A stretch of 64,000 bases of DNA from Nothopassalora personata. Lineage: Eukaryota; Ascomycota; Dothideomycetes; Mycosphaerellales; Mycosphaerellaceae. The notes below the pieces were generated by a model. That model ran no database searches. It had not been told where the DNA came from and saw only the letters and a program-made list of their open reading frames with translations. Positions 30,733 to 40,239 of this stretch are shown piece after piece. The stretch is from positions 496,001-560,000 of the forward strand of contig CM066295.1 in NCBI GenBank assembly GCA_033816765.1, in the 5' to 3' direction. A program made the translations under genes and the position numbers. The stretch's first letter is position 1, and each line of letters opens with the position of its first letter.

Positions 30733-31073
30733 TGTTAGGAACCGCTATACATTATCCTAACCGGGCTTAGATCTTTATAGAGATGTCTCGAACGTTAAGA
30801 AGGTAGTGGTCCTAAACAGTATATAGTATATACTTAAAATGAGTTAAGCACGAGGCTCCTATCTACTCGTAAAGAAGCGTCGTCTATATAGTACTATATC
30901 TTAGCGTAACTAATTAGTCGGATTAGTTGATCTATCCTACTCTCTCTACTCTATTATAGAGCACGTAGATTAGAGAGAGCACTCTACATATCGGATCCTT
31001 TTACTAGTGTGTAGGCATCGATTAGTTAGGCATCGATTAATTAGCTAGAGCTTCTCTAGATCGATCCGTAACA
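30733..31073 (-). repeat. 3' LTR of element B (341 bp)
   Basis: Pairs with 32832-33172; the two differ at scattered C/T and G/A positions. Confidence 0.9.
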
Positions 31074-31149
31074 CTATCCCCCCTTTAGCCTAGCTTCGTC
31101 CCAAAGCTCTTATATAATAAATGTGTCCCTAATTTATGTTTCGTTAACG

Positions 31150-31704
31150 ATGTCGTCCTCTCGCAAACTATCCTCTAAGATTAGCTTATCCGTCCGTCGA
31201 ACCCGCCTTACTAATAAGATCGAGTTACTTAGGGTCGTTATAGTCTAAAAATGCAGTCGCTACGTCGTAAAGGATATCGCCTACCGCGTGTATATCTTAT
31301 CTAGAAAGTGTAGTGCTTATGTTCGTTCAAACTACAAGGGTTGCGACATTATTATATCGGAAGGCGACTAGTCCCGCCTACGAAAACAGCGCGCCGCTCT
31401 AGAGGAGAAAATGTCGTTGCATCTACGTAGAATGCGCGAGTTTCGGGCGACACTCTAGCGCCTCTAAGAGGAAGAAGCTACCGCGTGGGAAAAGAAGTCC
31501 CGTCTTTAGAAGGAGATAGATCTACTCGAGAGCCGTAAGGCCGAGGCGTTGTCCGTCGAGAAGTCCCTTCTCGAGGAGCAAGAGTCGGTAGAGCCTAGTC
31601 GTGCTCCCGCATTACCGGTTCCTATCCTTCCTTAGTCGTCCCTCGAGGAAGTGCCGGATACCTTCTAGTCTAATCTCTATTTCGATCTAGAAGCCGTATC
31701 GTAA
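31150..31704 (+). pseudogene. Antisense accessory ORF of element B: zinc-cluster and coiled-coil protein
   Basis: 555 nt from ATG 31150 to TAA, interrupted by a few TAG codons. The N-terminal part has KCSRY and RKCSAY with GCD following, the same Cys layout as the ORF at 13978 with some Cys turned to Tyr. After it come LRKQRAALEEK and a long charged coiled coil. It lies antisense to gag, next to the 3' LTR. Its length equals that of the ORF in element C. Confidence 0.65.
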
Positions 31705-31879
31705 GTTATTGTCCCGTAGCCTGTTCCGTGTCGTCGTGTTAACTTCTATGTCCTAGGTTATTAAATTAAGAAGCCGCTGTTTAATGCCTTTATCATTAGG
31801 TCGTTTCTACTAGGTAGATTTCGAGAGAAAGCTCTCGCATTCCTAGTATACATTCTCTTCGCGAATTATTGCGTTAAAC

Positions 31880-32810
31880 TCGCGGCTAACTATGTTCTTT
31901 TTCTTGTAGTTCCTTACATAATGGCCTTGCTCGCTATATACGTAGTAGGTGGAACCTTTACTCTTTAGCCCCCTTCCTGTCCTACGTTCCGTTACGTCCA
32001 ATTCTATTAGGTCTCCGTAACTATTAGGGTCCTAACTTCTAGCCTTAAAGCCCCCTCTTCCGCCCGCGGCGGGTCTCTAGTATCTAGGCTATACGTGTCG
32101 GTCGTACCTTAACTCCTAGAGCCTTTCGTCGATCTCCTTTACTGCCTTAATCATCGCCCCAAGCGTAACAACGCTAGCGTTTCGGGATAGTTCGGCTTTA
32201 ACGTTGTCCTTTAGCCCGAGGTAGAACTGTAATCGCAAAGCTACGTCGTTCTATTCTAGGTTAGCGGCATATCCTTAGAATTCTAGGGCGTATAGTGCTA
32301 TAGAAGTAGTCTATCGAAGTTATCGGATATATCGGTCGGCGTATACCTCCTTATTCGGTATCCCGTATAGATTATCGAGTTTCGTCTTAAACTCGTCGTA
32401 GTCGTGGAAAATTTTTCGAGTTTCCGTCTTAGGTGTTTCTCCCTTACCCTAGCTATGTAGCTAGTCCTTAAGGTATAGTCGGAATCCTCTAGCTGCTTTT
32501 CCTCGTAGGAAGGATGCGGCGTACAAGACCTTACTAGCCTCGCCTTAAAACTAGTATACGTTGAAGTAAAGGTATAACTAAACCTGTAGTTAAAAAGCCT
32601 CTAGTTTATCCTTAGTCCCGTCGAACGTCTCCGGCGTAGACACCTTAGGTGCACGGTAGTAGTCTAATGGGTTTAGTATGCCTATAGGAGTGTTGTTCTT
32701 ACTGCTTCCTATAATCGACATTTCGCTTATTCGTTCCGTAATGCTAGTTAACTATAGCTATTGTCGTAACAGACTCCGGGTAGCGTCTCTTCTAGACATA
32801 TATAAAGGGC
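31880..32810 (-). pseudogene. Gag of element B, RIP-degraded
   Basis: The minus strand reads as a Retrotrans_gag-like capsid (LDNLYGIPNKEVYADRYIR, then LQFYLGLKDNVKAELSR). A zinc knuckle follows near 31955-31905, YVYSEQGHYVRNY, in which the Cys residues have become Tyr or Ser by RIP-type changes. No protease or RT follows. Confidence 0.75.
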
Positions 32811-32831
32811 CCTAGTAATAGTGCTCAAAGT

Positions 32832-33172
32832 TGTTAGGAACCGCTGTACGTTATCCTAACCGGGCTTAGATCTTTATAGAGATGTCTCGAACGTTAAGAA
32901 GGTAGTAGTCCTAAACAGTATATAGTATATACTTAAAATGAGTTAAGCACGAGGCTCCTATCTACTCGTAAAGAAGCGTCGTCTATATAGTGCTATGTCT
33001 TGGCGTAACTGATTAGTCGGATCAGTTAATCTGTCCTACTCTCTCTACTCTGTTATAGAGCACGTAGATTAGAGAGAGTACTCTACATATCGGATCCTTC
33101 TACTAGTATGTAGGCATCGATTAGTTAGGCATTGATTAATTAGCTAGAGCTTCTCCGGATCGATCCGTAACA
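32832..33172 (-). repeat. 5' LTR of element B (341 bp)
   Basis: Flanked on the right by CCGGA, the copy of the target duplication. Confidence 0.9.
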
Positions 33173-33177
33173 CCGGA

Positions 33178-33700
33178 CTAGTCGCTATATTCTAGATCTA
33201 ATATATTATAGCATATTTCTATACTAGCGCGGTTATATAGGAGACATCTTCGAGGTAGTCGCCTAGCCCTTCGAGTATAGCCTCTAGTATATCGGCCGGT
33301 ATTTCGTTCTCGCTATAGCTTATTAGCCTCTCTAGTAACGATATATCGCTCCCGTCGCGTAGGAAAAACGTACGTAACTACGCCTCGTATTATTCCGGTT
33401 TAATATTATCGAGTCGGGCCTATACGTCGCTATCGGTAGCCCGACACGCCTATAACGCCGATAGTTACGTCGATAGTATATACGGAGCTAGGCTATCCGT
33501 AGGCATTACGCTATCCTTCGTAGGATTAGGTAAGTCGGGCGGTTATTATAAGTAATAACGCGACCGGGACGCGTCGGGATCTACTCTAGCGCGTCGGGAC
33601 TAACCCCGGTACCTTTATTTCCGCGTACGTACTCGATAGATTATCTAATATACTAAAGTTAGGCTTCCTACTATAACTATATTTATTTGTCGTAAGGGTT
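33178..33700 (-). pseudogene. Unknown minus-strand gene, proximal part
   Basis: On the minus strand it reads LRDGSDISLLERLISYSENE and onward, then runs into the element B insertion. It belongs with 29750-30727. Function unknown. Confidence 0.45.
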
Positions 33701-33839
33701 TCGTTTATTTATACGCATTCGTATTTTATTCGTTTAGATATAGATATATAACTCTAAAATTATTCGCGAAAAAAGGCTAGATTTATTTACGAGTTCGGGA
33801 CTACCGTTTCCTAGCTTATACAACTAGGGTGTAAGTAGG

Positions 33840-34930
33840 GCTCATCTTAAGACCGCCTTTAAAGGCGAGGCCTAGTTTATTACCATAAACCCCTATTCCT
33901 AGTTATTAAAGCAAAAGTAATAAGAAATAGGCTAGGAGACCGCCCTTACCCCTAAAAGTTATCTTATCCCTATCTTCTTTACTAGATTATCTACGACTAC
34001 TCTTCTTAGTAGATGTTATATTAACTATAGCACTATCCCTATACTAGTTATCTATACCTAGACGAGCTAGGAACTAACGGGCGAGGACAGTAACCTAAGC
34101 CTTAGTTAACGTACTAGAGGATAGAAGGCGGGCCTTAATTAAGACAGTTCTAGATTAAGTACCTAGAGCCCTAGGAAAGGTTAGACGCTAGTCTATACCC
34201 TCGGGTATAACCTAGGTACTTAGAAGGCGTAGACCTATTCGGGAAGTAGTTATTCTAGGAGAGTATTAAGAAGGAGTTAGGAAGCCCTAGCGTAGTAGAC
34301 TACTACAGCCTATAATAGGAGGAGCGCGACCGATTAGAGATCTACCCTAGAACGCCTAACTCGTAGAGCGCCTACGACCTACATCCTACTAGTAACTAGT
34401 AGTACTAGTTATACTTAGCCGGTCTGAAGTACCCTATTATAGGGTCTATAGGCTACGGAAGCTACACCTATCGTAGTTAGAGTCTATAGCGCAGTTTATA
34501 TAGGCACCTTAGAACTAGCCTAGAACGGTATAGTATCCGGAAGTAGGGAGGATAGATCGCTTCTTACGACGATCTTATATAGTTCCGCCGGGGTACTAGT
34601 AAGTATAGTCTATAGTAGAGGCCTATAGGAAAGGAAGGTCGTTCCGACTACTACTAATATTCTTAGTTATAAAGTTAGAGATACGCTCCTATAGTTTAAA
34701 TCTTATGTAATTGTAGTTACGATTAGCTAGCTCGATCTAAGTATCGTTCGGTAAGTTCTTAATGCTATACTCGGATTATAATAGCCTCTTCTAGTAGAAG
34801 GTAATCTTAAGCGAGGCCTTAGTAAGCTATAAGGATATATCTATCTTCGTTATACCGCGCTTAGTACCGATAGTCCGCTTTATCTACTTAAGCTCCTTAA
34901 TAAGAGCATCGCGGTTAGATAGCTTACTAG
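33840..34930 (+). repeat. Unidentified RIPped repeat, copy 1 (similar to 57380-58490)
   Basis: Similar in sequence and order to 57380-58490: both contain AGACCGCCCTTAC near the start, GAAGCCCT, then TATAATAGGAGGAG, and a shared end. The plus strand reads as a possible protein rich in Tyr, Ser and Arg after RIP, but I recognise no family. No terminal repeats were found. Confidence 0.45.
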
Positions 34931-35799
34931 GCTATAGGACTTTATCGCCGCTATTACTAGGAGGACGCTTATTAGGATCCCCGTCGTTACTAGAACCGGA
35001 TACGCCCCTAACGAAACAACCTAGCTTAGGAAGAGCGGACTTAATACTATCGGTTATAATAGTAGGTATAGTAGGTATAGTAGTAGGGATAGGGGTAGTA
35101 GCTATATATATATAGTAGTATATAGTAGAGAGAGTTACTTAGTAATAAGTACTCTTCTTATATATATACCTTATTAGCTAGTACGGATAATATAACTTAG
35201 ATCCTCTAAGCCGCGCGCCTTCGTAGTGCACGTAGACGTCCCTATTACTACTATAGAGTATATAATAGCCCTATACGATAGACGTAACTATACCGACTCG
35301 AGTAGTAATATAACCTAGATCGTCTAAGCCGGGTATATACGTATTATACGTACTCGCCGGTAAACGCCGCCGAGTTAGATATATATTAATTAGCAATTAA
35401 TAGAGTTACGCGGTAGTAGCGTTATACGTACGCGCGCTAGGCCCGTACCGACGCTAGCGCGCCGCTAGAGCCGAGCTTATTTTTATTTATATTATAGCTT
35501 TAGATAAGTATCCTATTCTACTATACTAGATTACTAGTAAACTCGGGAACGTCGTCTAGCTTTATAATATTGTCCGTTCTTACTAGGCGGTAGGTATATA
35601 CGCGTAAACGCGGCCCGCGGGTCTATACGTATCCCGCTAGAGCTTATCTTTTTTCCTCTCGCCGCTTAAACCTAACTATATATATCCTACTATCGCGCCG
35701 GCACCTCTTTTCCGCTTACCTAGACCTTTCTAAGTTAGAGTACATTTCTATAGTATATCTACTAGTACGATACTCTTACCCGGTATATAATTAAACTAA
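34931..35799. other. RIPped spacer with low-complexity run and palindromes
   Basis: A TAG/TAGGTATAG-rich low-complexity run lies at about 35055-35150. Palindromes of the CTTAGAT type are near 35196 and 35316. From about 35300 it is a duplicate of 23450-23990. No gene seen. Confidence 0.45.
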
Positions 35800-36322
35800 A
35801 CACTACCGACCTAGCTATAGTAGGCCGTAAACGCGCCCTAGACGAGGACCCCCTCGTCCCCTAATTAGCCCGGAAGCGTCGACCTACTAAGCCGCCTAAG
35901 ATAAAGTCTATAGAGAGTATCGATAGCGACGACGTACCTAAAAACTCGGACTAACCTATAGAGGGACTATACCCTTCTCGATAGACCGGCGATATATCTA
36001 AGCCGCGTTGTCGTAATAAGGCAAAGGAGAAGGCCTTACGGGCGATACTATTATACCTAAGCTTCTCCCCGAGTAGAAGGTCTAGTAGGCCGATTATATT
36101 AAGGAGTATAGCGACTACCTCGCGCGGCTAATTACTAAGGGAGAGGTAGTAATACCTACTAACCTAGCCTAGGGCATCTACGTCTACGGTACCGATATTA
36201 GATAGCTTAAGTCGTCTAACGATTATCTCTGTAGCTACCTCGGTATTACGGACGCCGATAATTTTAAGCCGGTTATTATACTACTCGCGCCTATCCTATA
36301 ATAGTAGGGTAAGGCTTATAAG

Positions 36323-36429
36323 GTACGTATTTATCCCCTAGTAATTACTTAAAAGCACCTAACTTAGAGAGGTCTAAGTTCTTTACGTAGTTAGACCTAT
36401 CTAAGTTAGGTACCTTTATTAGTTATTAG
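36323..36429 (+). other. Introner-like intron in SNF2 copy 2 (107 nt)
   Basis: Donor GTACGT, acceptor ATTAG, same length and palindrome arrangement as 24646-24752; the outer arms pair around ACTTAGAGAGGTCTAAGT and TTAGACCTATCTAA. Confidence 0.6.
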
Positions 36430-37752
36430 CGCGTAGACTTAAATAGCTCTAAGTCGCCTACGTTTTAGTGCGTCCCCGGCTACGCTATATACTAATATAC
36501 CCGTTAGGACCGTTTCGGTATAGAGTACGACCGTACCGCCGACGGACCTAGTACTATCCCTAAGACATTTATACGAGAAATCTAAGAACTTAACGCTAGG
36601 GCTCTCGCTATCCCCGCCCTTATCGCCGATCCCGACGACGATACTACCTTCGACGCCGCCCTAAATAGCCTTACGTTCCCTACTAGCGGTCTATAGAAAG
36701 GCCGCCGCGCCTTATTCTATACTCTCCGCGCCGCTTATAAGATATTCCGTATCGTAAAGGATCGCTAGGCCGCCCTAGCAGCTAATGACCCCGACGTCCG
36801 CTACCTCCTAGATATCTTCTTCGGTACCCCCCTCGACCCTACTCTACCGGTTATTAACCCGATCCCGGGCTTCCCTATATACGGCGAGGATCTCTTCCGC
36901 GCGCTTAATATCCTCTATTAGTATTAGTACTACCGCTAGGTTAAGGGTAACGATAAGACTAATGTCCGTAGTAAAGCCGACGTCGCTAAGCCGTAGAAGG
37001 TCTAGAGACCTACGGGTAAGCTATCGCCCGTCGTCTACGTCTAGTTCGTACCCGTCCGCGCTAATAGTAATAAGTAGAATCGCCGCTAACGAATAGCTCT
37101 AGCGACGATAGCCGATACTAGTAGTAGTATTCGTAGTATCTCCTCGTTCTAGCTAGCCGTAGAATACTAAGACGCTCGTAATAACCGCGAAGACGCTACT
37201 CTAGCCGCGTTAGACGGTATTATTTATAGTTCGTTTAGCGTCTACCCCGATATAGATTTCTTCTAGCGCCTCGACCCTATAATACCTAACGCGCGCGACT
37301 AATTAATAGTCTACCTTACCGAAGGCGTAAAGATCCTATTCGAATCGCTAAGCCGTATTAATAATATAGAGTTTAAGGAGGTTATAGGCCCGGAGGCGAT
37401 CGGCTACTAGTTAGTTAAACTTAGCGGCGACATAAACGGCCCTAGCGCCTACTTACCTTTATTCGACTAGGCCGTATAGTTTCTCGACCTAGAGATCGAA
37501 TAGTAGCCGGACGGTACGAACGACCCGATTAGCGAGCTTCCCTTCGCTATCCGCGCCGGTAGCCTAAGATTAAAGCCCTAGTAGGCTACCGCCGCTAGCT
37601 AGGCTACTATAATACTCCGTAGTCCTATACGCGCGTATATCCTAGGCGACGACGCCGGTCTAGGTAAGACCCTAGAGGTCTACTTAATCCTAATATAGCT
37701 AGCCGAGTAAAGCTACGACGATATCGAGAAGTACTATAGTAAGTCCCCCCGC

Positions 37753-37867
37753 GTATATATAGGGCCTAACCTAGATAGATCTAAGTCTCGAGGCGGCTTA
37801 GACCTATCTAAGTTAGGTCTTTAATATTATCGTAGCATTTATATACTTAATACTAACTACTATATAG
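37753..37867 (+). other. Introner-like intron in SNF2 copy 2 (115 nt)
   Basis: Donor GTATAT, branch-like TACTAAC at about 37851-37857, acceptor TATAG; palindromes CCTAGATAGATCTAAG and CTTAGACCTATCTAAG. Confidence 0.6.
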
Positions 37868-38394
37868 CCGAATATAACGCCTATCTCGCTGCTCTCGGTA
37901 CCTAGTACTAGCTACCTCTCTCTTAGTTAGATAATATACCCTAGTAACGTATAATGTTTACGGAATCCGCTAGCCCCCGCCTACTCTATCGTCCGGTCCT
38001 CGTCGCCTATCCGCCGAGCGCCCTATCCGCCTAGATTACCGACGGCACTAGATATATAAATGCCCCCGGCCGCCGTAACTACTACCGTATTATTACCTTC
38101 TACTCCCTCGGTAATGCCGAGCTAGAGGTACTACCTAGTAATTACGAAATTATCGCGCCGAACGTATTAGCCGGTCTAGAGACCTTCCTAGTAAGCCTCG
38201 ACCCCGACGATATTATAACCGCTAAGACCGTAATTATTACTACGTATAAGGCGTAGCGAGGTATAGCCTTTCTACCCGTCCTAATCTACGTAGCCCGCGA
38301 CCGCGCTAGGCGGGTACGTAAGGTATACTAGTAGAGTATACGATCGATAGCTAACGATAGCGACCCCGACGTTAGCGTTAATAGCGACGATAGC

Positions 38395-38560
38395 GACCTT
38401 AATCTTAACGGCGACGGCGATAGCGATAATAGCGACGGTAATAGCGACGATAGCGACGGCGATAGCGACGATAGCGACGGCGATAGCGACGATAGCGACG
38501 GCGATAGCGACGATAGCGACGGCGATAGCGATAATAGTAATAGTAATAGCGACGACGGCG
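38395..38560 (+). repeat. 21-bp tandem repeat encoding Gly-Asp-Ser-Asp-Asp-Ser-Asp
   Basis: Three perfect 21-bp units at 38458-38520 (GGCGATAGCGACGATAGC and GAC), with degenerate units on both sides, within SNF2 copy 2. Confidence 0.8.
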
Positions 38561-39029
38561 GTAGCGCCGACGGCTATAGTAGCGACGGCGGTATACGACC
38601 GCGAGGGTCGTCTAAGAAGAAGATAATATCGCGGCCGGAGATTAGCGGCGACCGCTTACTCCTTACGGACCTACGGGCATTTAGTTATATTATCGCCGAC
38701 GAGGTATACCGCCTCGTTAACCCTACTACCTTCTACGCCGACTCGCTCTACGACCTAGACCCCCTTATTGGCTTTATATTAGTTACGGGTATAGTCTACC
38801 GTAATACCGTCGGCGACGCCGCGGCTCTACTCCGATTTCCCTAGCGGTATACTAAGATAGTCTTACCGTAGCGATTAGCGGGCGACGGCCTCCCTCTAGC
38901 CTCCTATTACTCGCTAGGCGCGTAGTTTACCCGGGACTACGACTACGAGTAGTTCGCTATCTCTAATACCCCGTTATTAGCTCTACCTAGGCTATACCCT
39001 CGCCGAGGTCTACCTCGCCGCCCTCTATC

Positions 39030-39390
39030 TATTATTATCTCGTTCTAGGGCTAGTCTTAAGAGAGAGATAAGTTAAGTTACGTAGCGGTATTCTTTAGAG
39101 AGGCTAAAGTAAGCTAAGCGAAGATGAATAATTAGAGTAAGAGTTATATTCTAATTAGTAAGATAGTAACATAAGTTAAACGCATTAGAACTATAAGGGT
39201 TTCTAGCGTTCCTAAATACAAAGGAGATTCGTAGATCTCGGTAATTAGTCTAATTAGTCTAAGCATAAGCAGTCTAATTAGTCTAAGTATAAGTAGTCTA
39301 ATCGCTCCAAGTCTAAGCGCTTAGGTAGGATAAGTTACGTGTTTGTCTTATTATTATAATTCTAGGGTCTATAGGAATTATTCCGTAACA
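39030..39390 (-). repeat. 3' LTR of element C (about 361 bp)
   Basis: Ends in CCGTAACA; the outer end is probably TATTA, a RIPped TGTTA. Contains a tandem run of AGTCTAATTAGTCTAAG-like units at about 39247-39325. Confidence 0.75.
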
Positions 39391-39463
39391 CTATCCCCTT
39401 CTTGGCCTAGCTTCGTCCCGAAGCTTCTTAAGTCGTTATTATTTCTTATAGTAATAGTTAACT

Positions 39464-40018
39464 ATATCTTCTTCCTCCTATAAACGCCGTTATCGACTTA
39501 CTCTAGATACTAAAATTTCCGGTATCGAAATAGCTCTATACACGAATTGTTAGAAGTCTCGATCCTAAGGCGTAGTAGTCAAGTATATCGTAGGTTCTCG
39601 GTCTAGGAAGTGTTCGGCCTATATTCGAAAAGGCTATAAGGATTACGATGTGCGTCTTTCTCGTCCGGAGTAGGAACGTCTTCGCGATTCGCGCGATAAA
39701 CTTAAGCTAGAGCTTAAGAGGATTAAAGAGGAGGAGGTGCGGCTAAAGATACGTAAGATCCGTCTTCGGAAATAGCTACGGTTAGCTAAGCGTCGTACCG
39801 ATAATACCGTCGCTAAGGAGTTAGAGGAGCTCAAGGAAGAAGAGGCGCGCGAGGAGCTAGCGTCTCTTAAGCGGGCGTCGGGGGTAGAGGTGTCGCCTTC
39901 GCTAGTTTCTTTCTCGGATATTCTAGAGATGCCCGTAAATAACTAGGCGGCGCTTTTTAGAGCGGAGCCGTAGGGCGAGTCCCTAGGGGTAGAGACTTAT
40001 TAGGGTACTTATTTATAA
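39464..40018 (+). pseudogene. Antisense accessory ORF of element C: zinc-cluster and coiled-coil protein
   Basis: The start codon position now reads ATA (39464), and the frame runs 555 nt to TAA, the same length as in element B. KCSAYIRKGYKDYDVRLSRP is close to the element B version. A strongly charged coiled coil follows (KLKLELKRIKEEEVRLK). It lies antisense to pol. Confidence 0.6.
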
Positions 40019-40042
40019 GTTATGTCCCTATTCTTATTAACC

Positions 40043-40116
40043 GGCTAGGTAGCTTAGTAGTAGAGCGTAAGCTATCTATACTCTTAAGGTCGTAGGTTCA
40101 ATTCCTACCCTAGTCG
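40043..40116 (+). pseudogene. tRNA-like sequence, RIP-degraded
   Basis: The acceptor stem GGCTAGG pairs with CCTAGTC (one G-T), the T stem GTAGG pairs with CCTAC around a TTCAATT loop, and a D arm GCTTAGTAGTAGAGC fits the consensus GCTCAGTGGTAGAGC after CpA-to-TpA changes. The anticodon arm is irregular (about 19 nt, TAAG/CTTA with a large loop), so no identity can be given. Could be a tRNA pseudogene or the head of a SINE. Confidence 0.55.
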
Positions 40117-40235
40117 CTCGTCGGCCGTAAGATCGATTATTGTTAGTTATCTCGGCGAACCCGTTTTTAGTATTGTTGGATCTTTTACTAACAGTTTTGT
40201 AGGTTTTGTTTTAGTTCCTAGGTATTATCTAATTT
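40117..40235. other. Spacer between the tRNA-like sequence and the chromodomain end of pol
   Basis: No match in element A at this place, so the tRNA-like sequence and its flank appear to be an insertion specific to element C. Confidence 0.4.
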
Positions 40236-40239
40236 GTCG

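Larger units (their letters stand above)
30733..33172 (-). mobile_element. Element B: gag-only Gypsy derivative, RIP-degraded
   Basis: 2,440 bp with 341-bp LTRs (30733-31073 and 32832-33172), TGTTA and TAACA ends, and a 5-bp target duplication CCGGA (30728-30732 and 33173-33177). The polypurine tract beside the left LTR and the gag frame show minus orientation. Its interior holds only gag and the antisense ORF; RT, RNase H and integrase are absent. It would need pol supplied by another element. Its LTR resembles the solo LTR at 53060-53400. Confidence 0.9.
35800..39029 (+). pseudogene. SNF2-family helicase-like gene, copy 2, truncated by element C
   Basis: Parallel to the gene at 23980-29313 along its whole preserved length. 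Walker A is DDAGLGKTLE at about 37648-37677; the DEAH-like box ADEVYR lies at about 38692-38709. Two introns correspond to those in copy 1. A long Asp/Ser-rich repeat lies at 38395-38560. The coding part stops where the element C LTR begins. The C-terminal helicase half is missing from the window, presumably lost when the chromosome end was re-formed. Confidence 0.72.
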
